DNA from: JAVVHH01 sp965276815
Lineage (GTDB): Bacteria; Pseudomonadota; Alphaproteobacteria; Acetobacterales; Acetobacteraceae
NCBI GenBank assembly: GCA_965276815.1
Contig: CBDIBE010000010.1
Location: forward strand, 558,001 to 622,000
Reading direction: 5' to 3'
Length of the DNA stretch: 64,000 bases
The translations under genes and the position numbers were made by a program. The number at the start of each line of letters is the position of its first letter. Position 1 is the stretch's first letter. The notes below the pieces were generated by a model. That model searched no databases and was not told the DNA's origin. It saw nothing but the letters and a program-made list of their open reading frames with translations. This document shows, in pieces, positions 8,156-16,771 of this stretch.

Positions 8156-8937
8156 TGTTCCAACAGATGAAGTTGGGCCGGGTGGCTGCTGCCGTTCCGG
8201 ACGGCGTACCGACGCTGGATTACCACCCGATCATGCAAGCAACCGCGCCGGCCCGGCTCCTTCGCGACCACGTGCCGTTCCGGCCGACTATGGGTGGCAA
8301 TGACCAATGCGGCGACTGCACGTGTGTCGCGCTGGCCAACGCGATCCATGCCCAGGCCGCGCTGGCCGGATGGGATGTCGGTATCCCGGACGGCGTGATC
8401 ATCGCCCTCTACAGTGCCCTGAGCGGGTTTGATGCGGCCAAACCTGACACTGATACTGGCTTGGTCGAGGTAGACCTCCTAGCGCACCAGGCCCGGGCCG
8501 GCTTCGATGTCGGCGGGCAGACACCCTATGCCGGACTTTGGGCCAATGTGCCGGCCGACGACTTAAACTTGTTACGGCTCGTTACCGCTCGCATGGGGTG
8601 TGGCTACCTGGGAGTCAACCTGGCCCTGGCAGACCAGCAGGGGGGAGGCGTATGGGATACGAATACGCCGGCCGCGCAGGGCGATCCGACGCCGGGGAGC
8701 TGGGGCGGACACGCGCTGCTGTGCTTCGCCTATGATGGGCTCGGCGATGACTCGCTATGGGAACTCGCAACCTGGGGGTATCGCCAGCGGGCGACGACGC
8801 GCTGGCTGAAATCGCGTCTGGCCGAGGCTCATACGGTCGTCCATCCGCAAATGCTCGGTCCCAACGGGCTGAATGCCGCTGGCTTGGACCGGGAGCGGCT
8901 CACGGCAGACGTCGGTAGCTTCGGGGCCGATACATGA
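8155..8937 (+). CDS. Papain-like (C1-fold) cysteine peptidase-like protein of phage origin
   Basis: The protein has 260 residues. GTG at 8155 overlaps the preceding TAG; ATG at 8167 is an alternative. At about residue 44 the motif NDQCGDCTCVA resembles the papain oxyanion Gln plus catalytic Cys region. SWGGHALLCF (about 183) provides the His, and LWELATWG (about 202) sits where papains have Asn-Ser-Trp-Gly. Here the position before Trp-Gly is Thr, and the third catalytic residue looks changed. The reading is a degenerate or atypical C1-fold enzyme in a phage cassette, with target unknown. It ends overlapping the SleB-type gene. Confidence 0.55.
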   Translation: MFQQMKLGRVAAAVPDGVPTLDYHPIMQATAPARLLRDHVPFRPTMGGNDQCGDCTCVALANAIHAQAALAGWDVGIPDGVIIALYSALSGFDAAKPDTDTGLVEVDLLAHQARAGFDVGGQTPYAGLWANVPADDLNLLRLVTARMGCGYLGVNLALADQQGGGVWDTNTPAAQGDPTPGSWGGHALLCFAYDGLGDDSLWELATWGYRQRATTRWLKSRLAEAHTVVHPQMLGPNGLNAAGLDRERLTADVGSFGADT

Positions 8938-9416
8938 CGAGCAGCTCGGAATTGGACATCCTGGCTCGCACGCTCTGGGGCGAAGCGCGCGGCGAGGGTC
9001 TCCGTGGTATGCAGGCCGTCGCGACCGTTATTTTGAACCGGGCGCGCAATCCGCGGTGGTGGGGGCATGACGTCCGATCGGTCTGCCTCGCCAAATACCA
9101 ATTTAGCTGCTGGCTGCCAAAACCCGAAGGCGAACTCCCGTCCGTCCAAGGCGTGACCGTGACAGATCCCTCATTCGAGCTCGCTCGGTCCATCGCTGCC
9201 GGGGCGCTAGGCAAGCTGGTCGACGCCACCTGCGGCGCGGATACCTACGCGAACTTGCACGTTTCTTCGCCCGCCTGGGCCCGCGGCAAGACGCCCTGTG
9301 CGATCATTGGGATGCACAGTTTCTTTCGCTTGGAGCTACGCGCGCCCGCCGTCGAGAGCCCAGCCGATAAGCTCAACGATTTGGAGCTTGAGGGAACGTC
9401 AAAGCAGCAGAGCTGA
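8934..9416 (+). CDS. SleB-family cell-wall hydrolase (phage lysin)
   Basis: The protein has 160 residues and its ATG overlaps the upstream TGA. The N-terminal half has the family pattern LARTLWGEARGE followed by AVATVILNRARN, with the conserved Glu of GEARGE as probable catalytic acid. SleB/CwlJ-type domains cleave peptidoglycan glycan strands. No signal peptide is visible, so export would need a holin or the host. The C-terminal ~20 residues are acidic and variable. It is the last gene of the phage block, and the next gene is a convergent metabolic gene 49 bases away. Confidence 0.8.
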   Translation: MTSSSELDILARTLWGEARGEGLRGMQAVATVILNRARNPRWWGHDVRSVCLAKYQFSCWLPKPEGELPSVQGVTVTDPSFELARSIAAGALGKLVDATCGADTYANLHVSSPAWARGKTPCAIIGMHSFFRLELRAPAVESPADKLNDLELEGTSKQQS

Positions 9417-9465
9417 TCCGGCCGGCTAAGCGCCACGCCGGTCCTGCAAGCTCTTGTGCTAACCG

Positions 9466-10557
9466 TCAATACCGAAAGGCTGGCAGCGACAGCAGCGGAA
9501 ACGCGCTGTGCACATGCGGCTCGGTGACCGGCTCTGCCGGCCGCAAATAGCTTCGGTCCAGCCCGGCAAAGCTGTTCAGCCCCAGCAAGCCCAGGCATTC
9601 TGCCACCTCGACCTCCAGCAGTTCGATGACCCTGGCAATGCCTTCTGCCCCTGCCGCGGCGAAGCCGTAGCAATAGAGTCGGCCTATCCCCACCAAGTCG
9701 GCGCCGAGCGCGACCGCCTTGACCACGTCTGTCCCCCGGCTCATCCCGCCATCGACCATGATCAGGGCGCGGCCAGCGACGGCTTCGACCACTTCGGGCA
9801 GGACATCTATCGAACCGGCGCCATGATCGAGTTGCCGCCCGCCATGGTTTGAGACGTAAATCCCCTCGACCCCAAGTTCGCACGCGCGGACCGCATCCTC
9901 GGCGGTGGCGATCCCTTTAAGGATTAGCTTGACGCCGTGCTTCTCCTTGAATCGCTTGATGTCGTCCCAGTTCAGCGCGGCCTGAAACTCCATGCCGGCC
10001 GAGCGCGTCCGCCAGGGCTTGGCGAAGCGGTTGGCAATGTCGCGCTCGCGCCGGCTGTAGATTGCGCTATCGACGGTGATGCAGAACGCGTCATAGCCAG
10101 CGTCCACCGCACGGTGGACATGGTCGTCCACGAATGCGTCGTCCCCGCGCACGTAAAGTTGGAAGACTTTCGGCCCGGTTGCGGCCTCGGCCGCCCCTTC
10201 GAGCCCAGACAGCGTGACCGAACTGAGGAAGAAGGGCACCTCGGCCAAGCCTGCGCCGCGCGCAACCGTGACCCCGCCGCCTTCCCCCAGCTGTTCCAAC
10301 CCACCCACCGGCGCCAACGTGACCGGCAGCCGAATGCTGTGGCCGAGGAACCGCGCCGACGTATCCATCTTCGAGACGTCCTGCAGCACGCGCGGGCGAA
10401 AGCCGATCCGGTCGAGTGCCAGCCGATTGCGACGTAACGTCGTCTCCGTCTCGGTGCCGCCGGTCACGTAATCCCACAGGTTTTGGTTCAAGTTCAGTCG
10501 CGCTGAGGCGATGATCTCGTGCAGAGTCTGGAAGCGATCTTCTAACGCGTTCCGCAT
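9466..10557 (-). CDS. FMN-dependent alpha-hydroxy-acid oxidase/dehydrogenase
   Basis: The protein has 363 residues, the normal length for the L-lactate/glycolate/mandelate oxidase family, which oxidises 2-hydroxy acids to 2-oxo acids on FMN in a TIM barrel. YVSNHGGRQLDHG (about residue 235) carries the catalytic His and Arg. VTLAPVGG near 80 and MVDGGMSRGTDVVKA near 272 are FMN and phosphate-binding segments. The C-terminus has a Pro-rich extension. ATG at 10557 follows AAAGGG. Substrate cannot be told from sequence. It diverges from marR across 163 bases and does not look phage-derived. Confidence 0.85.
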   Translation of the reverse strand: MRNALEDRFQTLHEIIASARLNLNQNLWDYVTGGTETETTLRRNRLALDRIGFRPRVLQDVSKMDTSARFLGHSIRLPVTLAPVGGLEQLGEGGGVTVARGAGLAEVPFFLSSVTLSGLEGAAEAATGPKVFQLYVRGDDAFVDDHVHRAVDAGYDAFCITVDSAIYSRRERDIANRFAKPWRTRSAGMEFQAALNWDDIKRFKEKHGVKLILKGIATAEDAVRACELGVEGIYVSNHGGRQLDHGAGSIDVLPEVVEAVAGRALIMVDGGMSRGTDVVKAVALGADLVGIGRLYCYGFAAAGAEGIARVIELLEVEVAECLGLLGLNSFAGLDRSYLRPAEPVTEPHVHSAFPLLSLPAFRY

Positions 10558-10698
10558 GGTCGCCCTTTCGCTTTTCGTGGGCAGATATAGCCCGTTCCGC
10601 TCGGGGTCTTAAAGCATCGACCGAGTCAAGTGCGTCCCGCTCATCTCTCCTATGCTGGCGAGGAACCCCAAGCGGCCATCATCAACTTGCCTCAAACG

Positions 10699-10720
10699 AT
10701 AACGCCGCTTACTATAACGC
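10699..10720 (+). promoter_or_regulatory. ATAACGC direct repeat before marR
   Basis: Two identical ATAACGC heptamers lie at 10699-10705 and 10714-10720, spaced 15 bp apart, the second ending at the marR ATG. TATAAC at 10713-10718 also resembles a -10 box. A MarR autoregulatory site here would be typical, but the repeat is direct, not inverted, so this is only a candidate. Confidence 0.3.
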
Positions 10721-11170
10721 ATGCTTCCTAATGAGCCCGACCTGCTTATCCTCCTCAATGATGTCGGCCGCATGCTTCGTACTGAGGCCGATCGTCGCGC
10801 TCGTGCGCACGGGATGACCCGCGCGCAGTGGGTGATGCTGATCAGGCTCGATCGGCAACCGGGCTTGTCGCAAAAGGAGCTTGCAGAGCTGCTGGAAGTC
10901 GAGCCGATCACTGTCGCCCGTTTGGCCGATCGTCTCGAAGCCCGCTACTTGCTGGAGCGCCGCGCCGATCCGGCGGATCGGCGCATCTGGCGCCTGCATC
11001 TGCTTCCCGCGGCCCAACCGGTCCTCGATGAACTTGCCGTCCACCGCGACGAGTTGCTCGACCTGCTAACGGCCAGGCTCGACCCGGCGACCGTCGAGAT
11101 CGTCACCAACGCGCTTCTGCGAATGCGCGCCACCCTCTCGCGGCGTCCCGAGCTCGAGGAGGTCGCTTAA
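10721..11170 (+). CDS. MarR-family transcriptional regulator
   Basis: The protein has 149 residues. The winged helix region reads MTRAQWVMLIRLDRQPGLSQ then KELAELLEVEPITVARLADRLE and the wing DPADRRIWRLHLL, all classic MarR features, with dimerisation helices at both ends. It probably represses the efflux genes that follow with a one-base TAATG overlap, and is released by a phenolic or other ligand. No Shine-Dalgarno is visible before ATG 10721, so the message may be leaderless. Confidence 0.9.
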   Translation: MLPNEPDLLILLNDVGRMLRTEADRRARAHGMTRAQWVMLIRLDRQPGLSQKELAELLEVEPITVARLADRLEARYLLERRADPADRRIWRLHLLPAAQPVLDELAVHRDELLDLLTARLDPATVEIVTNALLRMRATLSRRPELEEVA

Positions 11171-12255
11171 TGTCCCAAGCCATCGCGGCGCGGGATCTTA
11201 CCGCGGGCACCAAACCCGCCACCCGCCGCCGTTCCCGCCTGCTGCGCCCGTTGTTGATGCTGGGCGGGATCGCGGTGGTCGCCATCGGCGCCGGCTACTT
11301 CTGGCTCGATGGCGGTCGATACGTCTCGATCGACAACGCCTACATCCGCGCCGACAAGCTCGCCGTGGCCACCGACGTCTCCGGCATCATCGCCGAGATC
11401 CCAGTCCACGAAGGCCAGGAAGTGCACGCGGGCGACGTGCTCTTCCGCCTCGACGACCGCCAATTCCGGATCGCCCTGCAGTCTGCGCAGGCCGACCTCG
11501 CCGAAACCAAGCTCATGCTCGACGCCGCCAAGCGCGACTACCAGCGCATGCTGCGCGACACCGCCGCCAAGCAGGCGCAAGTCGCCATGGACCAGACGCG
11601 GTTCGACCGCAACGCTGGCTTGGTGGGGAAGGGCGAAGTCTCCCGCCAGTCCTACGACGACGCCCGCTTCCAGCTTGCCTTCGACCAAGCCAGCCTCGAA
11701 GCCGCCCAATCCACCGCGCAGGTTCAGCTCGCCAAGCTGGCCGGCGACGCCAACGCCGACGTGACGACGCTGCCCACCTATGCCAAAGGCCAGGCCGCCG
11801 TGGCCGAGGCGCAGCGCGAACTCGATCACGCCACCGTTCACGCCCCGTTCGATGGCATCGTCACCGGCGTCTCCGCCGCCCAGCCAGGGCTATACTTGGC
11901 CGCCAGCAACGCCGCCTTCGGCCTGGTCTCGACCGATCACGTCTGGGTCGAGGCCAACCCAAAGGAGACCGAGCTGACCTACGTCAAGCCCGGCGACCCG
12001 GTCACCGTCGCCGTGGACACCTATCCCGGCCGGACCTGGAACGGCATCGTCGAATCCATCTCCCCGGCCAGCGGCAGCGAGTTTTCCATCCTCCCGGCGC
12101 AGAACAGCTCCGGCAACTGGGTCAAGGTCGTCCAGCGCCTGCCGGTCCGAATCCGCCTGGATCGCAAGCCCGGCGACCCGCCGCTTCGCGCCGGCATGAG
12201 CGTCGAGGCCGACATTGACACCGGTCACACGCGGTCGCTGAACGATCTCTTCTAG
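11170..12255 (+). CDS. emrA: EmrA-type membrane fusion protein
   Basis: This is a 361-residue HlyD/EmrA-family periplasmic adaptor. One N-terminal anchor (about 25-45) is followed by the beta-barrel/lipoyl half (DVSGIIAEIPVHEGQ near 73), an Ala/Gln-rich alpha-hairpin (about 95-200) and the second lipoyl half (HATVHAPFDGIVTGV near 222). It links an inner-membrane MFS pump to an outer-membrane channel. The start overlaps the marR stop and the emrB homologue begins eight bases after its end. No TolC-like gene lies in this window. Confidence 0.88.
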   Translation: MSQAIAARDLTAGTKPATRRRSRLLRPLLMLGGIAVVAIGAGYFWLDGGRYVSIDNAYIRADKLAVATDVSGIIAEIPVHEGQEVHAGDVLFRLDDRQFRIALQSAQADLAETKLMLDAAKRDYQRMLRDTAAKQAQVAMDQTRFDRNAGLVGKGEVSRQSYDDARFQLAFDQASLEAAQSTAQVQLAKLAGDANADVTTLPTYAKGQAAVAEAQRELDHATVHAPFDGIVTGVSAAQPGLYLAASNAAFGLVSTDHVWVEANPKETELTYVKPGDPVTVAVDTYPGRTWNGIVESISPASGSEFSILPAQNSSGNWVKVVQRLPVRIRLDRKPGDPPLRAGMSVEADIDTGHTRSLNDLF

Positions 12256-12262
12256 TTCCGCC

Positions 12263-13798
12263 ATGGATGAACCAGGCAAGGTCCCCAACCGCGCGCTGAT
12301 CACCATCTGCGCCATGGTGGCGACGCTCATGCAGGCGCTGGACAGCACCATCGCCAATGTCGCGCTGCCCTACATGCAGGGCAGCCTGTCGGCCACCAGC
12401 GACCAGATCACCTGGGTGCTGACCAGCTACATCGTCGCCGCCGCCATCATGACGGCCCCAGTCGGCTGGCTTTCCGCCCGCTTCGGCCGCAAGCCGCTCT
12501 TCGTCGTCTGCCTGGTCGGCTTCACCATCGCTTCCATGCTCTGCGGCGTCGCTCAATCGCTCGAGCAGATGGTGCTCTTCCGCCTGCTGCAGGGCGTGTT
12601 CGGCGCCGCACTGGTCCCGCTCAGCCAGGCAACCATGCTGGACATCTACCCGCCCGAACAACGCGGCTCCGCCATGGCCTTGTGGGGTATGGGCGTCATG
12701 GTCGGCCCGATCCTCGGCCCGACGCTCGGCGGCTATCTGACTGATATCTACAACTGGCGCTTCGTCTTCTACGTCAACCTGCCTTTCGGCATCCTCGCCA
12801 CCATCGGCCTGCTGCTTTTCCTGCCCAACACCTCAGCGAAATCCAGCCTGCGCTTCGATTGGCTTGGTTTCGGCGTGCTTGCTCTCGGTCTTGGCGCCCT
12901 TCAGCTCATGCTCGACCGCGGTCAAGACCAAGATTGGTTTGGGTCCCGCGAGATCATCGTCGAGACGGTGCTGGGCGGCCTCGGAATCTACCTTTTCGTC
13001 GTCCACCTGCTGACCGCCGAGCGGCCATTCCTCTCGCCCCGCCTCTTCACCGATCGCAACTTCGCTGCAGGTCTGGCGGTGATGTTCTCAATCGGCATGA
13101 TTCTGGTCGCCAGTTCCGCCCTCATGGCGCCCTGGCTGCAAGTCTTGGCCGGCTACCCAGTCTCCACCGCCGGGCTGGTGCTCGCCCCGCGCGGCCTCGG
13201 CACCATGGCGGCCATGATGATCTCCGGACGCCTCGCGACCCGGGTCGACCCGCGCCTCCTGATGGCGCTGGGGATCGCCCTGCTCTCCTACAGCCTGTGG
13301 CGGCAGACCGAGTGGACGCCCGACATCGATAGCTGGACCATCATCATCAACACGATTGTCATGGGCGCCGGGCTCGGCTTCGTCTTCATCCCCCTCCAAA
13401 TCATCGCTTTCGCGACCCTCGCGCCCGACTTGCGCACCGACGCGACTTCGCTGCTCTCGCTCATGCGCAACGTCGGCAGCGCCGTCGGCGTCTCGGCAAC
13501 CTCGGCCTTGCTCGCCCATAACCTGCAAGCCGCCCACGCGGACATCGCCTCCGATATCACGCCGTTCAGTCCGCTGATGCGCGGAACCGCGGCCGCGCAC
13601 CGCCTGCTCGACCCGGCCACCGCCAAAGGCGCCGCGCTGCTCGACAGTATGGTCAATCAGCAAGCCTCAATCATCGCCTATCTCGACGACTTCAAGGCGA
13701 TGCTCATCGTGACCGCGCCGGCGGTCCTGCTTCTCTTCCTGATGAAGCGTCCCAAGGTGATTGCCAAGCCCGACCCGGCGCACGCCGCAATGGATTAA
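12263..13798 (+). CDS. emrB: EmrB-type multidrug MFS transporter (DHA2, 14 TM)
   Basis: The protein has 511 residues, usual for the 14-helix DHA2 drug:H+ antiporters. MQALDSTIANVALPYMQ is the family TM1 motif (motif D1). WLSARFGRKPLF is motif A in the TM2-3 loop, and MGVMVGPILGPTLGGY is antiporter motif C in TM5. It should expel hydrophobic toxicants through the upstream adaptor under MarR control. The stop codon overlaps that of the convergent metallo-beta-lactamase-fold gene. Confidence 0.9.
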   Translation: MDEPGKVPNRALITICAMVATLMQALDSTIANVALPYMQGSLSATSDQITWVLTSYIVAAAIMTAPVGWLSARFGRKPLFVVCLVGFTIASMLCGVAQSLEQMVLFRLLQGVFGAALVPLSQATMLDIYPPEQRGSAMALWGMGVMVGPILGPTLGGYLTDIYNWRFVFYVNLPFGILATIGLLLFLPNTSAKSSLRFDWLGFGVLALGLGALQLMLDRGQDQDWFGSREIIVETVLGGLGIYLFVVHLLTAERPFLSPRLFTDRNFAAGLAVMFSIGMILVASSALMAPWLQVLAGYPVSTAGLVLAPRGLGTMAAMMISGRLATRVDPRLLMALGIALLSYSLWRQTEWTPDIDSWTIIINTIVMGAGLGFVFIPLQIIAFATLAPDLRTDATSLLSLMRNVGSAVGVSATSALLAHNLQAAHADIASDITPFSPLMRGTAAAHRLLDPATAKGAALLDSMVNQQASIIAYLDDFKAMLIVTAPAVLLLFLMKRPKVIAKPDPAHAAMD

Positions 13799-14646
13799 AG
13801 CACGTCGATCGGCACCTTCAGATACCGCCGCCCTTGCGCATCCGCATCGGGCAACTGCCCCGCCCGTATGTTCACCTGCACCGCTGGCACAATCAGCATC
13901 GGCAGCTTGAGCGTCTTGTCTCGTGCCACCCGCATGGTCACGAACTCGTCTTCGCTCACTCCATCGTGCATGTGCTTGTTTTGCGCCCGCTGCTCCGCGA
14001 CCGTGCTCTCCCAAGCCGCAGCGCGCCGATCCCCAGGATAATCGTGCCCCGCAAATATCCGTGTCTTCGGCGGCAGATCCAGGATTCGCCGGATTGAGCG
14101 GTACATCGCCCGCGCGTCGCCACCGGGGAAATCGCACCGCGCCGTGCCAAAATCTGGCATGAACAGCGTATCCCCCACGAATGCCGAACCATCCGCGACA
14201 TACGTGCAGCAGGCTGGCGTATGCCCGGGCGTGTGCAGAACCCGCACCTCGATCGTGCCGACGCTGAACCGCTCCTCATCCTCGAACAAACGGTCGAACG
14301 GTTGCCTGTCCGGCAACTCAGTGCCGAAAACCGGCGCCATGAAGCGCTGAACGTCGGGAATATGCGACCCGATGCCGATCTGGCCGCCCATCTCCGCGCG
14401 TAGCAGCGGCGCGGCGCTGAGGTGATCGGCATGCACATGCGTCTCCAGAATCCACTGGAGACCAAGCCCTTGCTCGCGGAGATAATTAATCACTCGATCT
14501 GCCGAGCGACGGCCGGTTCGCCCGCTCGCTCCGTCATAATCAAGCACGCTGTCGACGACAGCGGCCTGCTTTGTCGCAGGATCGGCGAGCACGTAGCTCA
14601 CCGTTGCCGTCTCAGGATCGAAAGACGCAAAAATATGGGCCGGCAA
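13795..14646 (-). CDS. Metallo-beta-lactamase-fold protein, persulfide dioxygenase (Blh/ETHE1-like)
   Basis: The protein has 283 residues from TTG 14646, which follows GAGGAGGG at a good distance. Metal motifs are THVHADHLSA (about 68), HTPGHTPACC (about 136), GDTLFMPDFGTARCDFPGG (about 157) and FAGHDY (about 198), the arrangement of ETHE1/Blh enzymes. Those oxidise glutathione persulfide to sulfite with mononuclear iron. The extra ~60 C-terminal residues with the conserved KLPMLIVPAVQVNIRAG segment are typical of the bacterial Blh-like subgroup. A role in sulfide detoxification is inferred from family. Confidence 0.82.
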   Translation of the reverse strand: MPAHIFASFDPETATVSYVLADPATKQAAVVDSVLDYDGASGRTGRRSADRVINYLREQGLGLQWILETHVHADHLSAAPLLRAEMGGQIGIGSHIPDVQRFMAPVFGTELPDRQPFDRLFEDEERFSVGTIEVRVLHTPGHTPACCTYVADGSAFVGDTLFMPDFGTARCDFPGGDARAMYRSIRRILDLPPKTRIFAGHDYPGDRRAAAWESTVAEQRAQNKHMHDGVSEDEFVTMRVARDKTLKLPMLIVPAVQVNIRAGQLPDADAQGRRYLKVPIDVL

Positions 14647-14726
14647 GACGCCCTCCTCGGACTATCCTGCCGCCCATCCTACTGATGTTTTGGCGTACCC
14701 GGCCAGAGATTACTGCGCGATCAGAT

Positions 14727-14963
14727 TTACTGTGCGGCCGGATGCGCTGGCGGCTGGGTCGGAACCGTCCCGATCCCGGGCGCGGTCGGATTCTGAATCT
14801 GATTCAGCTCGCCCTGGTTCAGGTCCTGCGTCCGCTGGTTGCCCGTCCCATTGCCGGCATCGACCTTGTGGTCAACGTTGTTGTATGGGCGAGCGGCATC
14901 CGCCGCCATCGCCGGAGCCGCAAGCCCGGCCGCAAACATAGACGCAATCAGCAAAGCCCTCAT
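14727..14963 (-). CDS. Small secreted protein, paralogue of upstream neighbour
   Basis: The protein has 78 residues. ATG 14963 is preferred over GTG 14972 because AGGAG lies eight bases upstream of the ATG. A signal peptide (MRALLIASMFAAGLAAPAMA) is followed by a ~58-residue hydrophilic peptide: RPYNNVDHKVDAGNGTGNQ, an Asn/Gln/Leu stretch, and a Pro-rich tail. It shares the pattern PY-N-D-VD-GN-TGN-LN-L-Q with the gene ending 23 bases upstream, so the two look like a tandem duplication in one transcript. It has no Cys and no known domain. A periplasmic or secreted location is predicted and the function is unknown. Confidence 0.65.
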   Translation of the reverse strand: MRALLIASMFAAGLAAPAMAADAARPYNNVDHKVDAGNGTGNQRTQDLNQGELNQIQNPTAPGIGTVPTQPPAHPAAQ

Positions 14964-14986
14964 GCTCGTCACTCCTCTTCGTAAGC

Positions 14987-15247
14987 TTACTGCGGTTGCG
15001 GTCCGCGAGCGGGATAACCCGCCGGCGGCGGCATCGGCATGGCGCCATTCATCGGTGCGCCGCCGTGATTGCGGTAGTAATTCTGGTCCAGCTGCGCAGC
15101 GTTTAGCTGATCCACCTGGCTGTTACCGGTATCGTTCCCCTCGTCAACGCGCCGATCGATATTGCCGTAAGGATTGCGCGCATTAGCTGCCATGACCGGG
15201 CCCGCAATGACCGCCAGCGTGAACGTTACCGTCAAAAGACGAAGCAT
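14987..15247 (-). CDS. Small secreted protein, first copy of tandem pair
   Basis: The protein has 86 residues. ATG 15247 has AGGAGG six bases upstream. The signal peptide ends near AGPVMAAN. The mature part contains NPYGNIDRRVDEGNDTGNS, then LNAAQLDQN, and a Pro/Met/Gly-rich C-terminus. It aligns by eye with the downstream 78-residue protein over about 35 residues after the signal. Its 5' side faces the degraded respiratory cluster. Function is unknown. Confidence 0.65.
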   Translation of the reverse strand: MLRLLTVTFTLAVIAGPVMAANARNPYGNIDRRVDEGNDTGNSQVDQLNAAQLDQNYYRNHGGAPMNGAMPMPPPAGYPARGPQPQ

Positions 15248-15353
15248 CTCCAGCCTCCTCGATTGCTACCCAGCTACAACGCGACAAGCCCGCGGGCGAT
15301 TTCCCACGCGCAAGGGTGTGATCAGTCGATTGTCTTCCCGCGAGCGAAGATCA

Positions 15354-15608
15354 ATGGACAAAGGCGTCGGCTGCTCGAGCTGCCACGGCGACGTGGCCAA
15401 GATGCCGCTCATGTACAAAGCCGAGTCGATGACGATGGGCTGGTGCCTATCCTGTCACCGCAATCCCGGGCCCAACCTCCGCCCCGCAGACCAAATCTTC
15501 AACACCGAGTGGAGACGCGATCCCGACACACCCCGTCCGGCAACGCTGCTGGCCCAATATCACATCGGCGGCCGCGACCTCACCGAGTGCTCGATATGCC
15601 ATCGCTAA
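15354..15608 (+). pseudogene. ActA C-terminal fragment (multiheme cytochrome of alternative complex III)
   Basis: About 84 residues remain: CSSCH, then MTMGWCLSCHRNP, QYHIGGRDLTECSICHR and a stop. Three CXXCH heme sites and the spacing match the end of ActA, the pentaheme/hexaheme subunit of alternative complex III. An intact ActA has a longer N-terminal part with a membrane anchor and two or three more hemes. None of that is visible upstream in any frame, where the secreted-protein gene begins. The stop overlaps the next reading frame by 13 bases, as in intact clusters. This is a truncated relic; the frame-open extension to 15174 looks non-homologous. Confidence 0.75.
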
Positions 15609-16665
15609 ACCGCCGCGACCTCCTCGAGAACCCGGCGGCCCTCGCCGAAATCTTCCCCTCGCTCGCCGCCCTCGTCCCAGTGCGCAACCGCCTCGCCGCA
15701 ACCCAAGGTGCTGGGCTGCGCCTCCTCACCGCCACGTGCATGTCCCCCAGCCTCGGTGCCGCGATCGACCGCGTGCTGCAGCGCTACCCCGAAGCCCGCT
15801 GGCACCAATCCAGCACCGTCTCCCGCGATAGAGTCCGCGCCGGCGCTCTCCGCGCCTACGCAAGCCCGCTCGTCATGGTGCCGCGCGCCGCCGCTGCCGA
15901 CGTGATCCTCGGCCTCGAAAGCGGCATCGCCGACGGCGCCCCGGGCTGGGTCCGCTACGCCCGCGACATTGCCGGCCGCCGCAACCCGGTGCTCGGCCCG
16001 CCCAACCGCATTTTCGCTGTCGAGTCCGTCCCCACCGCCCTCGGCGCCATCGCCGACCAGCGCATCCCTGCCGGCCCCGCCGATCTGCACGCCGCCATCA
16101 CCGGCCTCGCCGGCGCCATCCTCCGCAACGCCGTGCCAAGCGGCCCCGAATGGCTCGCCCCCATCGCCTCAGCGCTCAAAGCCGCCAACGGTCGCGCCCT
16201 GATCCATGCTGGTCCGGACCTCCCCGCCGAATCGCAAGCGATGATCTTCGCAATGAACGAGGCGCTCGGCGGCGGCGGCCACACATACGATCTGCTGCAA
16301 CCGCCCGAATACCGCCCGGAGGACACGGCAGCGAGCCTGGCCGCACTAGAGGCCGACATGCAGGCCGGCCGGGTCGAGACGCTGCTCATGCTCGACGTCG
16401 TTCCGGCCTTCACCCGCCCCGCTTCACGGACGCGCTGCAGCGTGTCCCCCTCAGCCACGCCGGCTCCGCTCCGAACGAAACCGCCATCGCCGCCGCCTGG
16501 CATGTTCCCACTGCCCAGCTCTTCGAGCGCTGGGGCGACCTGCGCGCCCATGACGGCACGGTCACCATCCTCCAGCCACAAACAATCCCGCTCTACGGCG
16601 GCCGAGACCCGGTCGCTCTGCTCGGCACTGTAGCGGCGGCGGCGCTCGCGGCCGGTGATGATCTC
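15596..16665 (+). pseudogene. ActB remnant (molybdopterin-oxidoreductase-like subunit), truncated and frameshifted
   Basis: The N-terminus SLNRRDLLEN is an ActB start, but it jumps within about 30 residues to the interior domain (RLLTATCMSPSLGAAIDRV, YPEARWHQ, VRAGALRAYA). The frame is then lost at about 16411-16425. Coding continues in another frame (FTDALQRVPLSHAGS, HDGTVTILQPQTIPLYGG) up to about 16665. Intact ActB is roughly 900-1000 residues with an Fe-S domain at the C-terminus; that half and all of ActC-ActF are missing before the next gene. Both an internal deletion and a frameshift make this a clear pseudogene. Confidence 0.75.
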
Positions 16666-16771
16666 GATGCGTGTCGGGTCGTTCGGCATAGGCGCATGCC
16701 TAAGCGTAAGCCTAGGTCCCCATGGTTACGTCACCTGTCCGGTCGAATTGGGGACCGCTCCACTCGGCGGC

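Noticed and set aside
9417..9465. Possible prophage attachment site at the phage/metabolic boundary
   Set aside because: No tRNA, no integrase and no repeat partner within the window; only a weak 5-bp inverted repeat.
15174..15353. Longer 5' extension of the ActA-like frame
   Set aside because: It overlaps the secreted-protein gene and shows no heme motif or similarity to the ActA N-terminus, so only the part from 15354 is taken as remnant.
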